This document shows, piece after piece, positions 1-10,044 of a stretch of DNA of 64,000 nucleotides (position 1 is its first letter; each line of letters opens with the position of its first letter). The notes under the pieces were generated by a model. The model was given only the letters and a program-made list of their open reading frames with translations, did no database searches and was not told the DNA's origin. The stretch is from Phenylobacterium sp. (lineage in GTDB: Bacteria; Pseudomonadota; Alphaproteobacteria; Caulobacterales; Caulobacteraceae). The position numbers and the translations under genes were made by a program. The DNA is taken from the NCBI RefSeq assembly GCF_025351295.1, contig NZ_JANXWD010000012.1:1-64000 (forward strand), written 5' to 3'.

Positions 1-42
1 TGGATCCGGTTTCGCCGCCCGACGCGCTCTAATTCAAAGAGT

Positions 43-90
43 TAGAGCCTTTCTGGTTCAAGTGAGTCCACTTGAACCAGAAAGGCTCTA
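43..90. repeat. 22-bp perfect inverted repeat with 4-nt loop (TAGAGCCTTTCTGGTTCAAGTG-agtc-CACTTGAACCAGAAAGGCTCTA)
   Basis: Base-by-base pairing of 43-64 with 69-90; resembles dispersed intergenic palindromes of alphaproteobacteria. Confidence 0.85.
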
Positions 91-106
91 GGACTAGCGA
101 GACCGC

Positions 107-808
107 ATGGAGACACCCCCCGAAGCCCCGGAGCCGGGACCGCGCCGTCGGCTGCCGCTGATCGCGGTGGGCGGCGTGGTGGCGCTGTTCGCTGGCCTGG
201 GCATCGCCTGGGCGCTGGTCTCGGGCGACCGCGGCTCGAAAACCGCGCCTGCGGCCTCAGAAGCCGGGCTGGTCATCGACAGCAGCGGCGCCGGCGACGC
301 CCGCATCGATCCGGGCAAACCCCTGCGCTGCTTCGTGCAGGGCCGGTTCGCCGGCGAGCTCAGCCTCCGCGAATGCGCCCGACGCAACGGCGTCGCCACC
401 GACGCCCTGGACGTCGGCCTCGACCAGACCGGCGCCCTGGCCGCCGCCGACCAGGCCGGCCAGACCCTAACCCCGCTGCCGCCCGTGCAGGAACAGCCCC
501 CCGCGCCCGAGGCGCTCGCCGCCGCGCCCGAGACGACGGAGCCCGCGCCGGCGCTGGCTGCCGGCGGCGGGGCGTGCTGGCGCCATGGGGGCGGGCGGTG
601 GCGACGGCTGGCCGACATGGATCTCAACGCCTGCGTCCAGGCCCTGTTCGCCGGCCGCTGCGAGAAGCCGGGCGGGGCCACCTACGGTCGCTTCGGCCAG
701 CAGACCCTGCGCCTGGTGACCGGCAAGGTTGAGGTCTCGGACGACAACAAGAGCTTCCGCACCCTGATCCTGCAGCCGGCGGACTGCAGCCTGCCGCCCA
801 CGGGCTAG
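107..808 (+). CDS. hypothetical membrane-anchored protein (N-terminal TM segment, Pro/Ala-rich linker)
   Basis: ORF with N-terminal hydrophobic segment LPLIAVGGVVALFAGLGIAWALVSG. Confidence 0.65.
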   Translation: METPPEAPEPGPRRRLPLIAVGGVVALFAGLGIAWALVSGDRGSKTAPAASEAGLVIDSSGAGDARIDPGKPLRCFVQGRFAGELSLRECARRNGVATDALDVGLDQTGALAAADQAGQTLTPLPPVQEQPPAPEALAAAPETTEPAPALAAGGGACWRHGGGRWRRLADMDLNACVQALFAGRCEKPGGATYGRFGQQTLRLVTGKVEVSDDNKSFRTLILQPADCSLPPTG

Positions 809-852
809 AGGCGCCGGATGACGAGTGTGATTTGCGCTGCTAGGTTCGCACC

Positions 853-1230
853 ATGACCGCCAAGACCGTTCTCGTCCTCGCCGCCGCCGCCCTGGCGCTT
901 TGCGCCTGCACGAATAAGACCACCCCGCCGGGCGATGCGGGCATCTGCTACCACGTGGTCCCGCAGCGCGACGGCTCGCTCAAGTACAACAAGCTGGTCC
1001 AGGCCTCGAGCCTGGAGGTCTGCGCCGCCAACCTCGAGGCCATGCGGATCAAGTTCCTGAAGATGGGCGGCAATACCCAGGACATCTACGGCGCCTACCA
1101 GGCCAATTTCCTGTTCCTGGTGCGGGAAGGGGTGATGACCTCCACGTCGCTGGAGGGGCCGCGCTACGTGGCCCTGGTTCGCACCGGTGATGGCCGCCTC
1201 GCGATCCCGAGCGCCATGCCGCAGCAATGA
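853..1230 (+). CDS. hypothetical small lipoprotein
   Basis: Signal peptide with lipobox-like LALCACTNK. Confidence 0.65.
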   Translation: MTAKTVLVLAAAALALCACTNKTTPPGDAGICYHVVPQRDGSLKYNKLVQASSLEVCAANLEAMRIKFLKMGGNTQDIYGAYQANFLFLVREGVMTSTSLEGPRYVALVRTGDGRLAIPSAMPQQ

Positions 1231-1245
1231 GCTGTGGACGGCCGG

Positions 1246-1260
1246 GAACAAAGATAGAAC
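1246..1260. promoter_or_regulatory. LexA (SOS) box, alphaproteobacterial type GAAC-N7-GAAC
   Basis: GAAC AAAGATA GAAC, 85 bp upstream of the ssb start. Confidence 0.75.
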
Positions 1261-1345
1261 ATTGGCTTGTGATACTTGGGAGGGCGCGCTAGCTTGCGCC
1301 TTGGGCATCAGCCCGCTTCCTACGGAAACAACAGGCGAGATCGAC

Positions 1346-1834
1346 ATGGCGGGCAGCGTCAACAAGGTGATCCTGATCGGCAATCTCGGGGCCGATCCCG
1401 AAATCCGGTCTTTGGGCTCGGGCGACCGGGTCGCCAATCTCAGGATCGCCACCTCCGAAACCTGGCGCGACCGGACCTCCGGCGAGCGCAAGGAGAAGAC
1501 CGAGTGGCACCGGGTCGTGGTGTTCAACGAGAACATCGTGAAGGTCTGCGAGAACTACCTGAAGAAGGGCGCGAAGGTCTATGTCGAGGGCTCGATCCAG
1601 ACCCGCAAATGGGCCGACCAGTCGGGCGTGGAGAAGTTCTCCACCGAGATCGTGCTGCAGAAGTTCCGCGGCGAACTGACCATGCTGGACGGCCGCGGCG
1701 ACGCCGAGCAGGGCCAGGGCGGCGGCTATGCCGGTGGCGGCGGCAACTTCTCCTCGGCGGGACCGCGCCAGTCGGCCGCCGCCGCGCCGCGCGAGGAATT
1801 CTCCCACGACCTGGACGACGAGATCCCGTTCTAG
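1346..1834 (+). CDS. ssb: single-stranded DNA-binding protein
   Basis: [21 protein letters not shown]...; acidic C-terminal tip DLDDEIPF. Confidence 0.97.
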   Translation: MAGSVNKVILIGNLGADPEIRSLGSGDRVANLRIATSETWRDRTSGERKEKTEWHRVVVFNENIVKVCENYLKKGAKVYVEGSIQTRKWADQSGVEKFSTEIVLQKFRGELTMLDGRGDAEQGQGGGYAGGGGNFSSAGPRQSAAAAPREEFSHDLDDEIPF

Positions 1835-1896
1835 GCGGCGTTCGCCGATCCACCCCGGGATTACACCTGTGAGCAGGGGGGCGGGTCGTCGTCCCC

Positions 1897-2697
1897 CTAA
1901 AGCCGCGCCCGCACGCTCCACAGCTCCGGAAAACACCGCCGTTCGAGGGTGCGTTTCAGGTAGCTCGCGCCGTCGCTGCCGCCGGTGCCGCGCTTGCCGC
2001 CGATGATGCGCTCGACGGTCAGAACGTGCTTGTGCCGCCAGGTGAGCAGCGCGTCGTCCAGGTCCACCAGCTTCTCCGCCAGCTGGTAGAGCTCCCAGTA
2101 GCGCGGCGTGTCGCTGTAGACGGCGAGCCAGGCGTCCTCGACCGCGGTGGAGGGTTCGTACGGCTGGGTGACGTCGCGCGCCAGCACCTCGGCGGGCAGG
2201 TGCAGGCCGTGGGCGGCCATGCGGCAAAGGGCGTCGTCGTAGAGGCTGGGGGCTTCCAGGGCCGACTGCAGCTCGGCCAGCGCATGCGACCCCTCGTCCT
2301 GGAAGCTCAGGAAGGCGGCGTCCTTCAGGCCCAGCAGATATTCGAGGGTGCGGAACTGCCACGACTGGAAGCCGGAACTGGTCCCCAGCCCGCCGCGGAA
2401 GCTCAGGTAGTCGGCCGGCGTCATGGTGGCCAGCACGTCCCACGACTGGGTCATGATCGACTGGATGCGCGATACCCGCGCCAGGGCCTTGTACGCCCCC
2501 TCGACCTCGCCGGCGCGGATCAGCCGCTTGGCCAGCCGCACCTCGTGGATCACCTCCCGCAGCCACAGTTCCTTGGTCTGGTGGATAATGATGAACAGCA
2601 GCTCGTCGTGGCGGTCGGTGCGCGGGTGCTGGGCGCTCAGCAGTTCGTCCAGGCCCAGGTAGCCCGCGTAAGTCACCCGCTCCGGCGCGCCGCTCAC
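1897..2697 (-). CDS. kynA: tryptophan 2,3-dioxygenase
   Basis: YLGLDELLSAQHP...HDELLFIIIHQTKELWL, LGTSSGFQSWQFRTLEYLLG; GTG start overlaps the upstream stop (GTGA). Confidence 0.93.
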   Translation of the reverse strand: MSGAPERVTYAGYLGLDELLSAQHPRTDRHDELLFIIIHQTKELWLREVIHEVRLAKRLIRAGEVEGAYKALARVSRIQSIMTQSWDVLATMTPADYLSFRGGLGTSSGFQSWQFRTLEYLLGLKDAAFLSFQDEGSHALAELQSALEAPSLYDDALCRMAAHGLHLPAEVLARDVTQPYEPSTAVEDAWLAVYSDTPRYWELYQLAEKLVDLDDALLTWRHKHVLTVERIIGGKRGTGGSDGASYLKRTLERRCFPELWSVRARL

Positions 2698-3158
2698 TTT
2701 TCGGCCGCCGGGCTGGCAGGCGGCGTCGCAGGTGGCGTGTCGGGGGCGGGGCAGGCGTCGGCGATGCGGTGCGCCTCCGTGGTGGCGCGGCCCTGGATGT
2801 CGAGGCCGAAGAACTCGGTCGCCACGTCGGCGGTCAGCATGAAGCTGGTCGGGGTGTAGGTCCCGGCCCCCTTCACCGCGACCTTCTGGCCCTTCTTGCT
2901 GACGCAGACACCCTTCAGCGTGATCCGGCCGTCCGCAATCAGCTTGGTGGGATAGGTGCAGGCGTAGTGGCGGTTCGACGGCCCGGCCATGAACTTGTCC
3001 ACGTCGGCAGGAGTGATGCAGCGGCGGTCCGTGGACGACTGCTTGATCGGTGACAGCAGCTTGTTGGTGGATTCCCAATAGCCCGGCTGGATCGGCGGGG
3101 CCGCCGCGGCGGGACAGGCGGCGGCCAGGACGAGGGCGAGGAGGGCGAGGCGTTTCAT
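2694..3158 (-). CDS. DUF3617-like exported protein
   Basis: Signal peptide; IQPGYWESTNKL...CITPADVDKFM pattern. Confidence 0.75.
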   Translation of the reverse strand: MKRLALLALVLAAACPAAAAPPIQPGYWESTNKLLSPIKQSSTDRRCITPADVDKFMAGPSNRHYACTYPTKLIADGRITLKGVCVSKKGQKVAVKGAGTYTPTSFMLTADVATEFFGLDIQGRATTEAHRIADACPAPDTPPATPPASPAAEK

Positions 3159-3235
3159 CGGCGGGCGGTCTCTGGGGCTGCTGTTCTGGGGGCTGATTTC
3201 GGCGTCACCGTGGCCTGCGCCGGATGAACCGGAGC

Positions 3236-4321
3236 TTAGCGGTTGTCGACCACCGCGCCGGGGCCGGCCATGAAGGCGCGGTTCTGCTCGCGGATCCGCT
3301 CGCCGGCCTCGTCGTAGAGGAACGGCAGGAAGGCGTAGCGGCGGCCTCGGGTCACCGGGCGCGCCTCGTGCTGCAGGCTGCAGCAGAACACCACCGCCCC
3401 GCCGGTCGGCGGTCGGTAGGTGCGCGGGCCGAACTCGGGAAAGCGCAGGTCGCCGCCCTCGAACTCCTCGGCGTTCAGGTTGATCGAGACGGCGAAGCGG
3501 CGGTGCGCGGTGCCCAGGGTCTCGTTGTCCCGGTGCGCCTGGAAGTAGCCACCCTCCACCGCGTCGTAGCAGGCGATCAGATAGCGCTCGATACGCGTGG
3601 CGCGGAACTGGAAGGTGCGCCCGATCATCGGCATCAGGCCGCGCTCCAGCCGGCCGATGACCTCGCGGCGCAGTTCGGGCTCGGCGATCTGGAGGTCGCG
3701 GCGGCGTTTCATGTTGTCGAGCACGCCCACGGTCCTGCCGTCCACGTCGCGCATGACACCGGAGACCGCGCCGCCGCGGGCCTCGTAATAGTCGATCAGC
3801 CGGCGGCAGAACTCGGGCTCGAACACCCGCGGCAGGATCAGCACCGGCGCCACCATCGGCAGGCCGCCGTGCGCCCCGACCGGTGGCAGCTGGCCCAGGC
3901 TCGCAAACAGGTCCGCCGGGGACTCGATCGGCGTCCGGGCCAGCAGCCGCAGCGACGGGTCGAACAGCAGCCAGGCCGGGTCCGCCTCGCCGGACCGATA
4001 CTTCGGCCCCACCGCGTTCGCGGGATCGAAGAACCAGCGCTGGCCAGGGATCAGGTCGAGCGTGGTCTCGCGGGCGTCGGGCTCGGTCGCCATGAAGACG
4101 GCGGTCAGCTGCACGTCGTCGAACAGCGCCCGCACCGTCGCGAACGCGGCCAGCGCGGCGGCGCGACGCACGGGGTCGCGGGGCATGAAGGCCAGCAGCA
4201 CATAGCGTCCCGCGAGGGTGGAGAAGTGAAACCGGGCGTTGGTGCGGCTCGCGGTGGCGAATTCCGGCGCGAACTCGCCGGGCGCGAGCGGCGGCAGGGC
4301 CCAGCGGCCCGACTCGGTCAT
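3236..4321 (-). CDS. redoxin-like N-terminal domain + 2OG-Fe(II) oxygenase (prolyl 4-hydroxylase-like), copy 1
   Basis: HRDN...H...R triad (QAHRDNETLGTAHRR, LQHEARPV). Confidence 0.85.
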   Translation of the reverse strand: MTESGRWALPPLAPGEFAPEFATASRTNARFHFSTLAGRYVLLAFMPRDPVRRAAALAAFATVRALFDDVQLTAVFMATEPDARETTLDLIPGQRWFFDPANAVGPKYRSGEADPAWLLFDPSLRLLARTPIESPADLFASLGQLPPVGAHGGLPMVAPVLILPRVFEPEFCRRLIDYYEARGGAVSGVMRDVDGRTVGVLDNMKRRRDLQIAEPELRREVIGRLERGLMPMIGRTFQFRATRIERYLIACYDAVEGGYFQAHRDNETLGTAHRRFAVSINLNAEEFEGGDLRFPEFGPRTYRPPTGGAVVFCCSLQHEARPVTRGRRYAFLPFLYDEAGERIREQNRAFMAGPGAVVDNR

Positions 4322-5355
4322 GATCGGGCGGGCTCCAGCTTGGCGACCCGGGCCCGGTAGGCGGCCAGCAGGCTGGCGCCGGCGTCGTCATAGAAGAACG
4401 GCAGGAAGGCGTAGCGGCGCCCGGCGGCGATCCGCGTCGCCTCGTGCATGAGGCCGCAGGAGAACACGATCGCCCCGCCCGCCGGCGGCCGGTAGGTGGC
4501 CGGGCCATACTCGGCGAAGCGCAGGTCGCCGCCCTCGAAGTCGTCGTTGAGGTTCAGCGAGCAGGCGAAGCGCCGGTGCGCGGTGCCCTGGGTGGTGTTG
4601 TCCCGGTGGGCGTGGAACACCCCGCCGTCGGCCGCGTCGTAGCAGCTCACCAGCAGACGTTCGGTATGGGTGACCGTGAACCCCAGGGCCTGGCGCACCA
4701 GGGGGAACAGGCGGCGTTCCAGACGCTCGCGGATCGCCTCCTGCAACTCCGGCGCCTCGACCAGGATGTCCCGGCGCTTCTTCAGCTCGTCCATCACCGC
4801 GACGGTGCGCGGGCCGTCGTCGCGCATGACGCCGGTGAAGCGGCCGCCGTCGGCCTGGTGCAGCTCGATCAGGGCGCGGCACAGCTCGGGCTCGAAGATC
4901 CGGGGCGCGATCAGCACCGGCGCGTGGAGCGGCACGCCGGCGTGTCCGGCCGGGGCGGGCAGGGCGGCCAGCTGGGCGAAGATCGCCTCAGCGTCTTCGA
5001 TCGGCGCGCTGGTCAGGACGCGCAGCGTCGGATCCAGCACCAGCCAGTGCGGCTCCGGGCCGTACCGGTCGCTGATCGCCCCGCTGCGGTCGAACATCCA
5101 GCGCAGGCCGCGCAGATCCTGCAGGCCCTGGGCGCCGGCGGCCTCGCGCAGGATGACGAAGGCGCTGGCCTGGACGTCGTCGAACAGCCGCTGGTTGGCC
5201 GCCAGCGCCTTCAGCGCCGCCACCCGCGGCGCGGGCTCGGTCGGCAGGAACAGCAGCAGGACGTAGCGCCCGCCGGCGGTGTCGAAGACGAAGTCGGTGC
5301 TGGAGGGCGTCGGCGCGCTGAAAAACGGAGCCGGTTGGCCGAGAGGAAGCGGCAT
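4318..5355 (-). CDS. redoxin-like N-terminal domain + 2OG-Fe(II) oxygenase, copy 2
   Basis: Paralogue of neighbouring [26 protein letters not shown]; 4-bp overlap. Confidence 0.85.
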   Translation of the reverse strand: MPLPLGQPAPFFSAPTPSSTDFVFDTAGGRYVLLLFLPTEPAPRVAALKALAANQRLFDDVQASAFVILREAAGAQGLQDLRGLRWMFDRSGAISDRYGPEPHWLVLDPTLRVLTSAPIEDAEAIFAQLAALPAPAGHAGVPLHAPVLIAPRIFEPELCRALIELHQADGGRFTGVMRDDGPRTVAVMDELKKRRDILVEAPELQEAIRERLERRLFPLVRQALGFTVTHTERLLVSCYDAADGGVFHAHRDNTTQGTAHRRFACSLNLNDDFEGGDLRFAEYGPATYRPPAGGAIVFSCGLMHEATRIAAGRRYAFLPFFYDDAGASLLAAYRARVAKLEPARS

Positions 5356-5442
5356 GGCGCCAAACTAGAGCGTCGCGGCCCGCCGGTCACCTGCGCAGGC
5401 GGGGCCAGACCATGCACAGCCTCGCGCATGTGCGAGCGCGCT

Positions 5443-5472
5443 CACGCGTGCGCATGTGCGTGTACGCGCACG
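5443..5472. other. 30-bp strictly alternating pyrimidine-purine tract (Z-DNA-prone)
   Basis: CACGCGTGCGCATGTGCGTGTACGCGCACG. Confidence 0.8.
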
Positions 5473-5549
5473 AGGTGGCGTACGCCCCTTCCGGGTGCTA
5501 TTCGAAGTTTCCATCTAACCAGTCCGATTCGAACGGCGATTTCCCTCCC

Positions 5550-8318
5550 TTGACCGACGACACCACGACCCCACCCGAAGACGGGCGCGGGGGCATCGCC
5601 CCTGTCGCCATCGAAGACGAGCTGAAGCGCTCGTATCTCGACTACGCCATGAGCGTGATCGTCAGCCGCGCGCTGCCGGACGTTCGCGACGGGCTCAAGC
5701 CCGTGCACCGGCGGATCCTGTTCTCGATGGGCGAGAACAACCACACGCCGGATCGTTCGTACGTAAAGTCCGCGCGCATCGTCGGCGACGTGATGGGCAA
5801 GTACCACCCGCACGGCGACGTCGCGATCTACGACACCCTGGTGCGCATGGCGCAGCCGTTCTCGATGAGCCTGCTGCTGATCGACGGGCAAGGCAACTTT
5901 GGCTCGGTGGACAACGATCCGCCGGCCGCCATGCGCTACACCGAGAGCCGCATGACCCGGGCCGCGATGGCGATCCTGGCAGACCTCGACAAGGACACCG
6001 TCGACTTCAAGGACAACTACGACGGCTCCGAGAGCGAGCCGGTGGTGCTGCCGTCGCGCATCCCGAATCTCCTGGTCAATGGGGCGGGCGGCATCGCGGT
6101 CGGCATGGCCACCAACATCCCGCCGCATAACCTTGGCGAGATCGTCGACGCCTGCCTGGCCTATGTGGACGACCCGGACGTCAGCCTCGACACCCTGCTG
6201 GACATCGTGCCGGGCCCCGACTTTCCCACCGGCGGCCAGATCATCGGCCGCACCGGCGCACGCCAGGCGCTGATGACCGGCCGCGGCTCGGTGATCATGC
6301 GCGGCGAGGCCTCTGTCGAGGAGATCCGCAAGGATCGCGAGGCGATCATCATCACCTCGATCCCGTACCAGCTGAACAAGGCGGGCCTGGTCGAACGGAT
6401 CGCCGAACTCGTCCGCGAGAAGCGGATCGAGGGCATCTCGGACCTGCGCGACGAGAGCGACCGCCAGGGCATGCGGATCGTCATCGAGATGAAGCGCGAC
6501 GCCTCGCCCGACGTGCTGCTGAACCAGCTCTACCGGTTCACGCCGCTGCAGAGCTCGTTCGGCGTCAACATGCTGGCCCTGAACCGCGGCCGGCCCATCC
6601 AGATGGGCCTGCGCGAGATGATCACCGCCTTCGTGGACTTCCGCGAGGAGGTGGTGGTCCGCCGCACCAAGTTCGAACTCTCCAAGGCCCGCGACCGCGG
6701 CCACGTGCTGGTCGGCCTGGCGATCGCCGTGGCCAATATCGACGAGTTTATCCACATCATCCGCTCGTCCAAGGACCCCACCGAGGCTCGCGAGCGCATC
6801 GTGGCCAAGGACTGGCCGGCGGGCGACATGCTGCCCCTGGTCGAGCTGATCGCCGACCCGCGCACCCTGGTGATCGACGGCGCGGACGGCCGGCTGATCC
6901 GGCTGACCGACGAGCAGGCCAGGGCGATCCTGGCCCTGACCCTTTCGCGCCTCACCGGCCTGGGCCGCGACGAGATCTTCGCCGAGGCCCAGACCCTGGC
7001 CGGCTCCATCCAGGGCTACCTGGACATCCTGGCCTCCCGCGAGCGGGTCATGGCCATCGTTCGCGAGGAGCTGGTCGAGGTCCGCGCCAACTTCGCCGTT
7101 CCGCGCCGCACCGAGATCGTCGAGGGCGACGCCGACGTCGAGGACGAGGACCTGATCGCCCGCGAGGACATGGTCATCACCGTGACCCACGGCGGCTATG
7201 TGAAGCGCACGCCGCTCAGCATCTACCGGACCCAGCACCGGGGCGGGAAGGGCCGCTCGGGCATGGCGACCAAGGAGGAGGACGCCGTCACCCGGGTGTT
7301 CTCCGCCAACACCCACACGCCGATGCTGTTCTTCTCCTCGGGCGGCAAGGCCTATCAGCTGAAGGTGTGGCGCCTGCCGGTCGGCACGCCCACCTCGCGC
7401 GGCAAGGCCTTCGTCAACCTGCTGCCCATCGAGCCCGGCGAAAGCATCACCTCGATCCTGCCGCTGCCCGAGGACGAGGCGACCTGGGACCAGTACGACG
7501 TCATGTTCTCCACCCGCTCCGGCGGCGTGCGGCGCAACAAGCTCAGCGACTTCATCGGCATCAAGCGCAATGGCAAGATCGCCATGAAGCTCGATGAGGG
7601 CGACAGCATCGTCGGCGTCGCCGTTTGCAACGCTCAGGTCAACGACGTCCTGCTCACCACCGCGCTCGGCCGCTGTATCCGCTTCAGGGTCGAGGACGTC
7701 CGTGTGTTCGCCGGCCGCGACTCGACCGGCGTGCGCGGCATCCGCCTTGGCGACGGCGACAGCGTCATCTCCATGGCCATCCTGCGCGCGGTCCCGGCGA
7801 CGCCGGCCGAACGCGCGGCTTATGTGAAACAATCGAACGCCAATCGCCGCGCCACGACCGGCGAGGCCGATGAAGTCGAGGACGTCGCGGCGCCGGACGA
7901 CGAGGACGTATCGGGCGACGAGGCCCTGTCGCTGGACCGGTTCGCCGAGCTGGGCGCGGCCGAGGAGGTCATCCTCACGGTCTCCACCGAAGGCTATGGC
8001 AAGCGGACCTCGGCCTATGAATTCCGTCGCACGGGCCGCGGGGGGCAGGGCCTCCTGGCCCAGGATCTTACCAAGCGCGGCGGCCGTCTGGCCGCGTCGT
8101 TCCCCGTGGACGAGTTCGACCAGATCCTGCTGGTCACCGACCAGGGCCAGTTGATCCGCACGCCCGTCAGCCAGGTGCGGATGGTTGGCCGCAACACGTC
8201 GGGCGTGATCGTCTTCCGCACGGCCGAGAACGAGCACGTGGTCTCGGTCGAACGCCTCGCCGACGCCGGTGAGGACGACGAGGCGGAGGGGCCGGAAGCC
8301 CCAGCGCCGGAAGCCTAG
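5550..8318 (+). CDS. gyrA: DNA gyrase subunit A
   Basis: [38 protein letters not shown], GyrA-box QHRGGKG; TTG start at 5550 chosen over 5412 (start uncertain). Confidence 0.95.
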   Translation: MTDDTTTPPEDGRGGIAPVAIEDELKRSYLDYAMSVIVSRALPDVRDGLKPVHRRILFSMGENNHTPDRSYVKSARIVGDVMGKYHPHGDVAIYDTLVRMAQPFSMSLLLIDGQGNFGSVDNDPPAAMRYTESRMTRAAMAILADLDKDTVDFKDNYDGSESEPVVLPSRIPNLLVNGAGGIAVGMATNIPPHNLGEIVDACLAYVDDPDVSLDTLLDIVPGPDFPTGGQIIGRTGARQALMTGRGSVIMRGEASVEEIRKDREAIIITSIPYQLNKAGLVERIAELVREKRIEGISDLRDESDRQGMRIVIEMKRDASPDVLLNQLYRFTPLQSSFGVNMLALNRGRPIQMGLREMITAFVDFREEVVVRRTKFELSKARDRGHVLVGLAIAVANIDEFIHIIRSSKDPTEARERIVAKDWPAGDMLPLVELIADPRTLVIDGADGRLIRLTDEQARAILALTLSRLTGLGRDEIFAEAQTLAGSIQGYLDILASRERVMAIVREELVEVRANFAVPRRTEIVEGDADVEDEDLIAREDMVITVTHGGYVKRTPLSIYRTQHRGGKGRSGMATKEEDAVTRVFSANTHTPMLFFSSGGKAYQLKVWRLPVGTPTSRGKAFVNLLPIEPGESITSILPLPEDEATWDQYDVMFSTRSGGVRRNKLSDFIGIKRNGKIAMKLDEGDSIVGVAVCNAQVNDVLLTTALGRCIRFRVEDVRVFAGRDSTGVRGIRLGDGDSVISMAILRAVPATPAERAAYVKQSNANRRATTGEADEVEDVAAPDDEDVSGDEALSLDRFAELGAAEEVILTVSTEGYGKRTSAYEFRRTGRGGQGLLAQDLTKRGGRLAASFPVDEFDQILLVTDQGQLIRTPVSQVRMVGRNTSGVIVFRTAENEHVVSVERLADAGEDDEAEGPEAPAPEA

Positions 8319-8331
8319 CGGCGATTGTTCC

Positions 8332-8481
8332 GCCCCCTTTGGAGGAGGTGGCGCGAAGCGCCGGAGGGGGTCCTCCACGATGGCGCTGCCGAAGACTTCG
8401 CGGCGCCTCTGGGGTAGATGAGTAGAGTTCTGAGCGGACCCCCTCAGTCAGCTTCGCTGACAGCTCCCCCAACGGGGGAGC
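8332..8481. repeat. REP-like intergenic foldback (two inverted arms)
   Basis: cccctttggaggaggtggcgcgaagcgccggagggggtcc ... ggaccccctcagtcagcttcgctgacagctcccccaacggggg. Confidence 0.65.
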
Positions 8482-8610
8482 AATTGCCGCGGCTCGCTAA
8501 AGCTAGGTTCCGCGCCGGGGCGCCTGAATTCGGCGGACGGCGATTTTCCCCTTGCCAGACGCCTGCCGTGCGGCGAAAGGGCGAGAGGTTGTGTTGGGGA
8601 CCTCCAGGGC

Positions 8611-9105
8611 ATGCATCGCGTCGGCTTCTATCCAGGCACGTTCGACCCGATCCACAACGGCCACACCGATGTCATCGCCCGCGCCGTCAAGCTGGTGGAC
8701 CGGCTGGTGATCGGCGTGGCGATCAATGTCGGCAAGGGGCCGCTGTTCAGCCTCGAGGAGCGGGTCGACATCGTCGAGGAGGCTGTCGCGCCGCTCCGCA
8801 GCAAGGCGGAGATCGTCGTTCAGCCTTACGAGGGCCTGACCATGCACTTCGCCCGCAGCGTCGGGGCCACGGTGATCGTGCGCGGCTTGCGGAGGATTTC
8901 CGACTTCGAGTTCGAGTTCCAGATGACCGCCATGAACCAGCAGCTCGACCGCGAGATCGAGACGGTGTTCTTCATGGCCGATCCGCGTCACCTGGCCATC
9001 GCCTCGGTCCTGGTGAAGGAGATCGCGCAGTTGGGCGGGGAGATCGGCAGCTTCGTCAGTCCGGCGATCAGGGCCCGGCTGCTGGAGAAGGTCGGACGCG
9101 GCTGA
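8611..9105 (+). CDS. coaD: pantetheine-phosphate adenylyltransferase
   Basis: RVGFYPGTFDPIHNGHTDVI. Confidence 0.96.
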   Translation: MHRVGFYPGTFDPIHNGHTDVIARAVKLVDRLVIGVAINVGKGPLFSLEERVDIVEEAVAPLRSKAEIVVQPYEGLTMHFARSVGATVIVRGLRRISDFEFEFQMTAMNQQLDREIETVFFMADPRHLAIASVLVKEIAQLGGEIGSFVSPAIRARLLEKVGRG

Positions 9106-9144
9106 GCCCTGGCGGAGCCCGCGGCGGCCCGCTAGGAGGACCCC

Positions 9145-10044
9145 ATGAAGACCAGAACCGCCCTGTTCGCGGCCGCCATCGCCGCGGTTGCCGTTTCCGC
9201 GATGTCCGTCTCCGCCGGCGCCGCGCCCAAGCCCGCGTCCGCGACTGCCAAGCCGGCCGCCGCCCCGGCCAAGCCCTCAGGCCCCACGGCCGCCGACTGG
9301 CGCACGCCCAACCCCGACGACATCCTGGTTATCGACACCAACAAGGGCCGGATCATCGTCGAGATGGTCCCCGAGATCGCGCCGGAATTTACCGGGCGGA
9401 TGCGAGAACTGGCGCGAGAGCACTTCTTCGACGGCCAGACCTTCTTCCGGGTCATCGAGGATTTCATGGACCAGACGGGCGACCCCGAGAACCGCGGCAC
9501 CGGCGGCTCGACCAAGCCCAATGTGAAGGCCGAATTCCTGTTCCGCCGTGGGCCCGATTCGCCCTTCGTGCTGGCGGTGGACCAGAGCGTCGCCGAGGTG
9601 GGCTTCATCAAGTCCGTGGCGGTAACCACCCAGTCGATGATGCTTGCGCCCATGACCAAGGATGGGAAGGTCTCGGGCTATGCGCTCTACTGCCTGGGCG
9701 TGGGCGGCGCGGCGCGCGGCGACGAGGAGAACTCCGCCAACAGCCAGTTCTTCCTGATGCGGGCCAATTTCCCGAAGCTGGAGCGCAAATATACCGCATG
9801 GGGCCGGGTGATCGCGGGCCAGAGCGTGGTGACCGCCATCAAGACCGGCGAACCGCCGCCGGACCCGCAGGACCGGATGCTGACCCTGCGCGTTCTCAGC
9901 GACATGCCCGAAAAGGACCGCCCGAAGATCCGCGTGATCGATCCGGCCGGCAAATGGTTCAAGGCCGAGATCGCCCGGGCGCAGGCCGCCGGCGGGGCGA
10001 ACTTCACGGCCTGCGACGTGAACATTCCAGTTGAGGTGAAGTGA
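9145..10044 (+). CDS. exported cyclophilin-type peptidylprolyl isomerase
   Basis: Signal peptide; FFRVIEDFMDQTGDP, NSQFFLMRANF. Confidence 0.88.
   Translation: MKTRTALFAAAIAAVAVSAMSVSAGAAPKPASATAKPAAAPAKPSGPTAADWRTPNPDDILVIDTNKGRIIVEMVPEIAPEFTGRMRELAREHFFDGQTFFRVIEDFMDQTGDPENRGTGGSTKPNVKAEFLFRRGPDSPFVLAVDQSVAEVGFIKSVAVTTQSMMLAPMTKDGKVSGYALYCLGVGGAARGDEENSANSQFFLMRANFPKLERKYTAWGRVIAGQSVVTAIKTGEPPPDPQDRMLTLRVLSDMPEKDRPKIRVIDPAGKWFKAEIARAQAAGGANFTACDVNIPVEVK

Noticed and set aside
1289-2566. 425-aa minus-strand ORF over ssb and kynA
   Set aside because: Crosses two confident genes in another frame; no coherent protein family.
2694-4508. 604-aa minus-strand ORF
   Set aside because: Only the C-terminal part from 3158 (DUF3617-like) is supported; the N-terminal part is out of frame with the 2OG oxygenase genes.
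5442-8378. 978-aa minus-strand ORF
   Set aside because: Shadow ORF antisense to gyrA.
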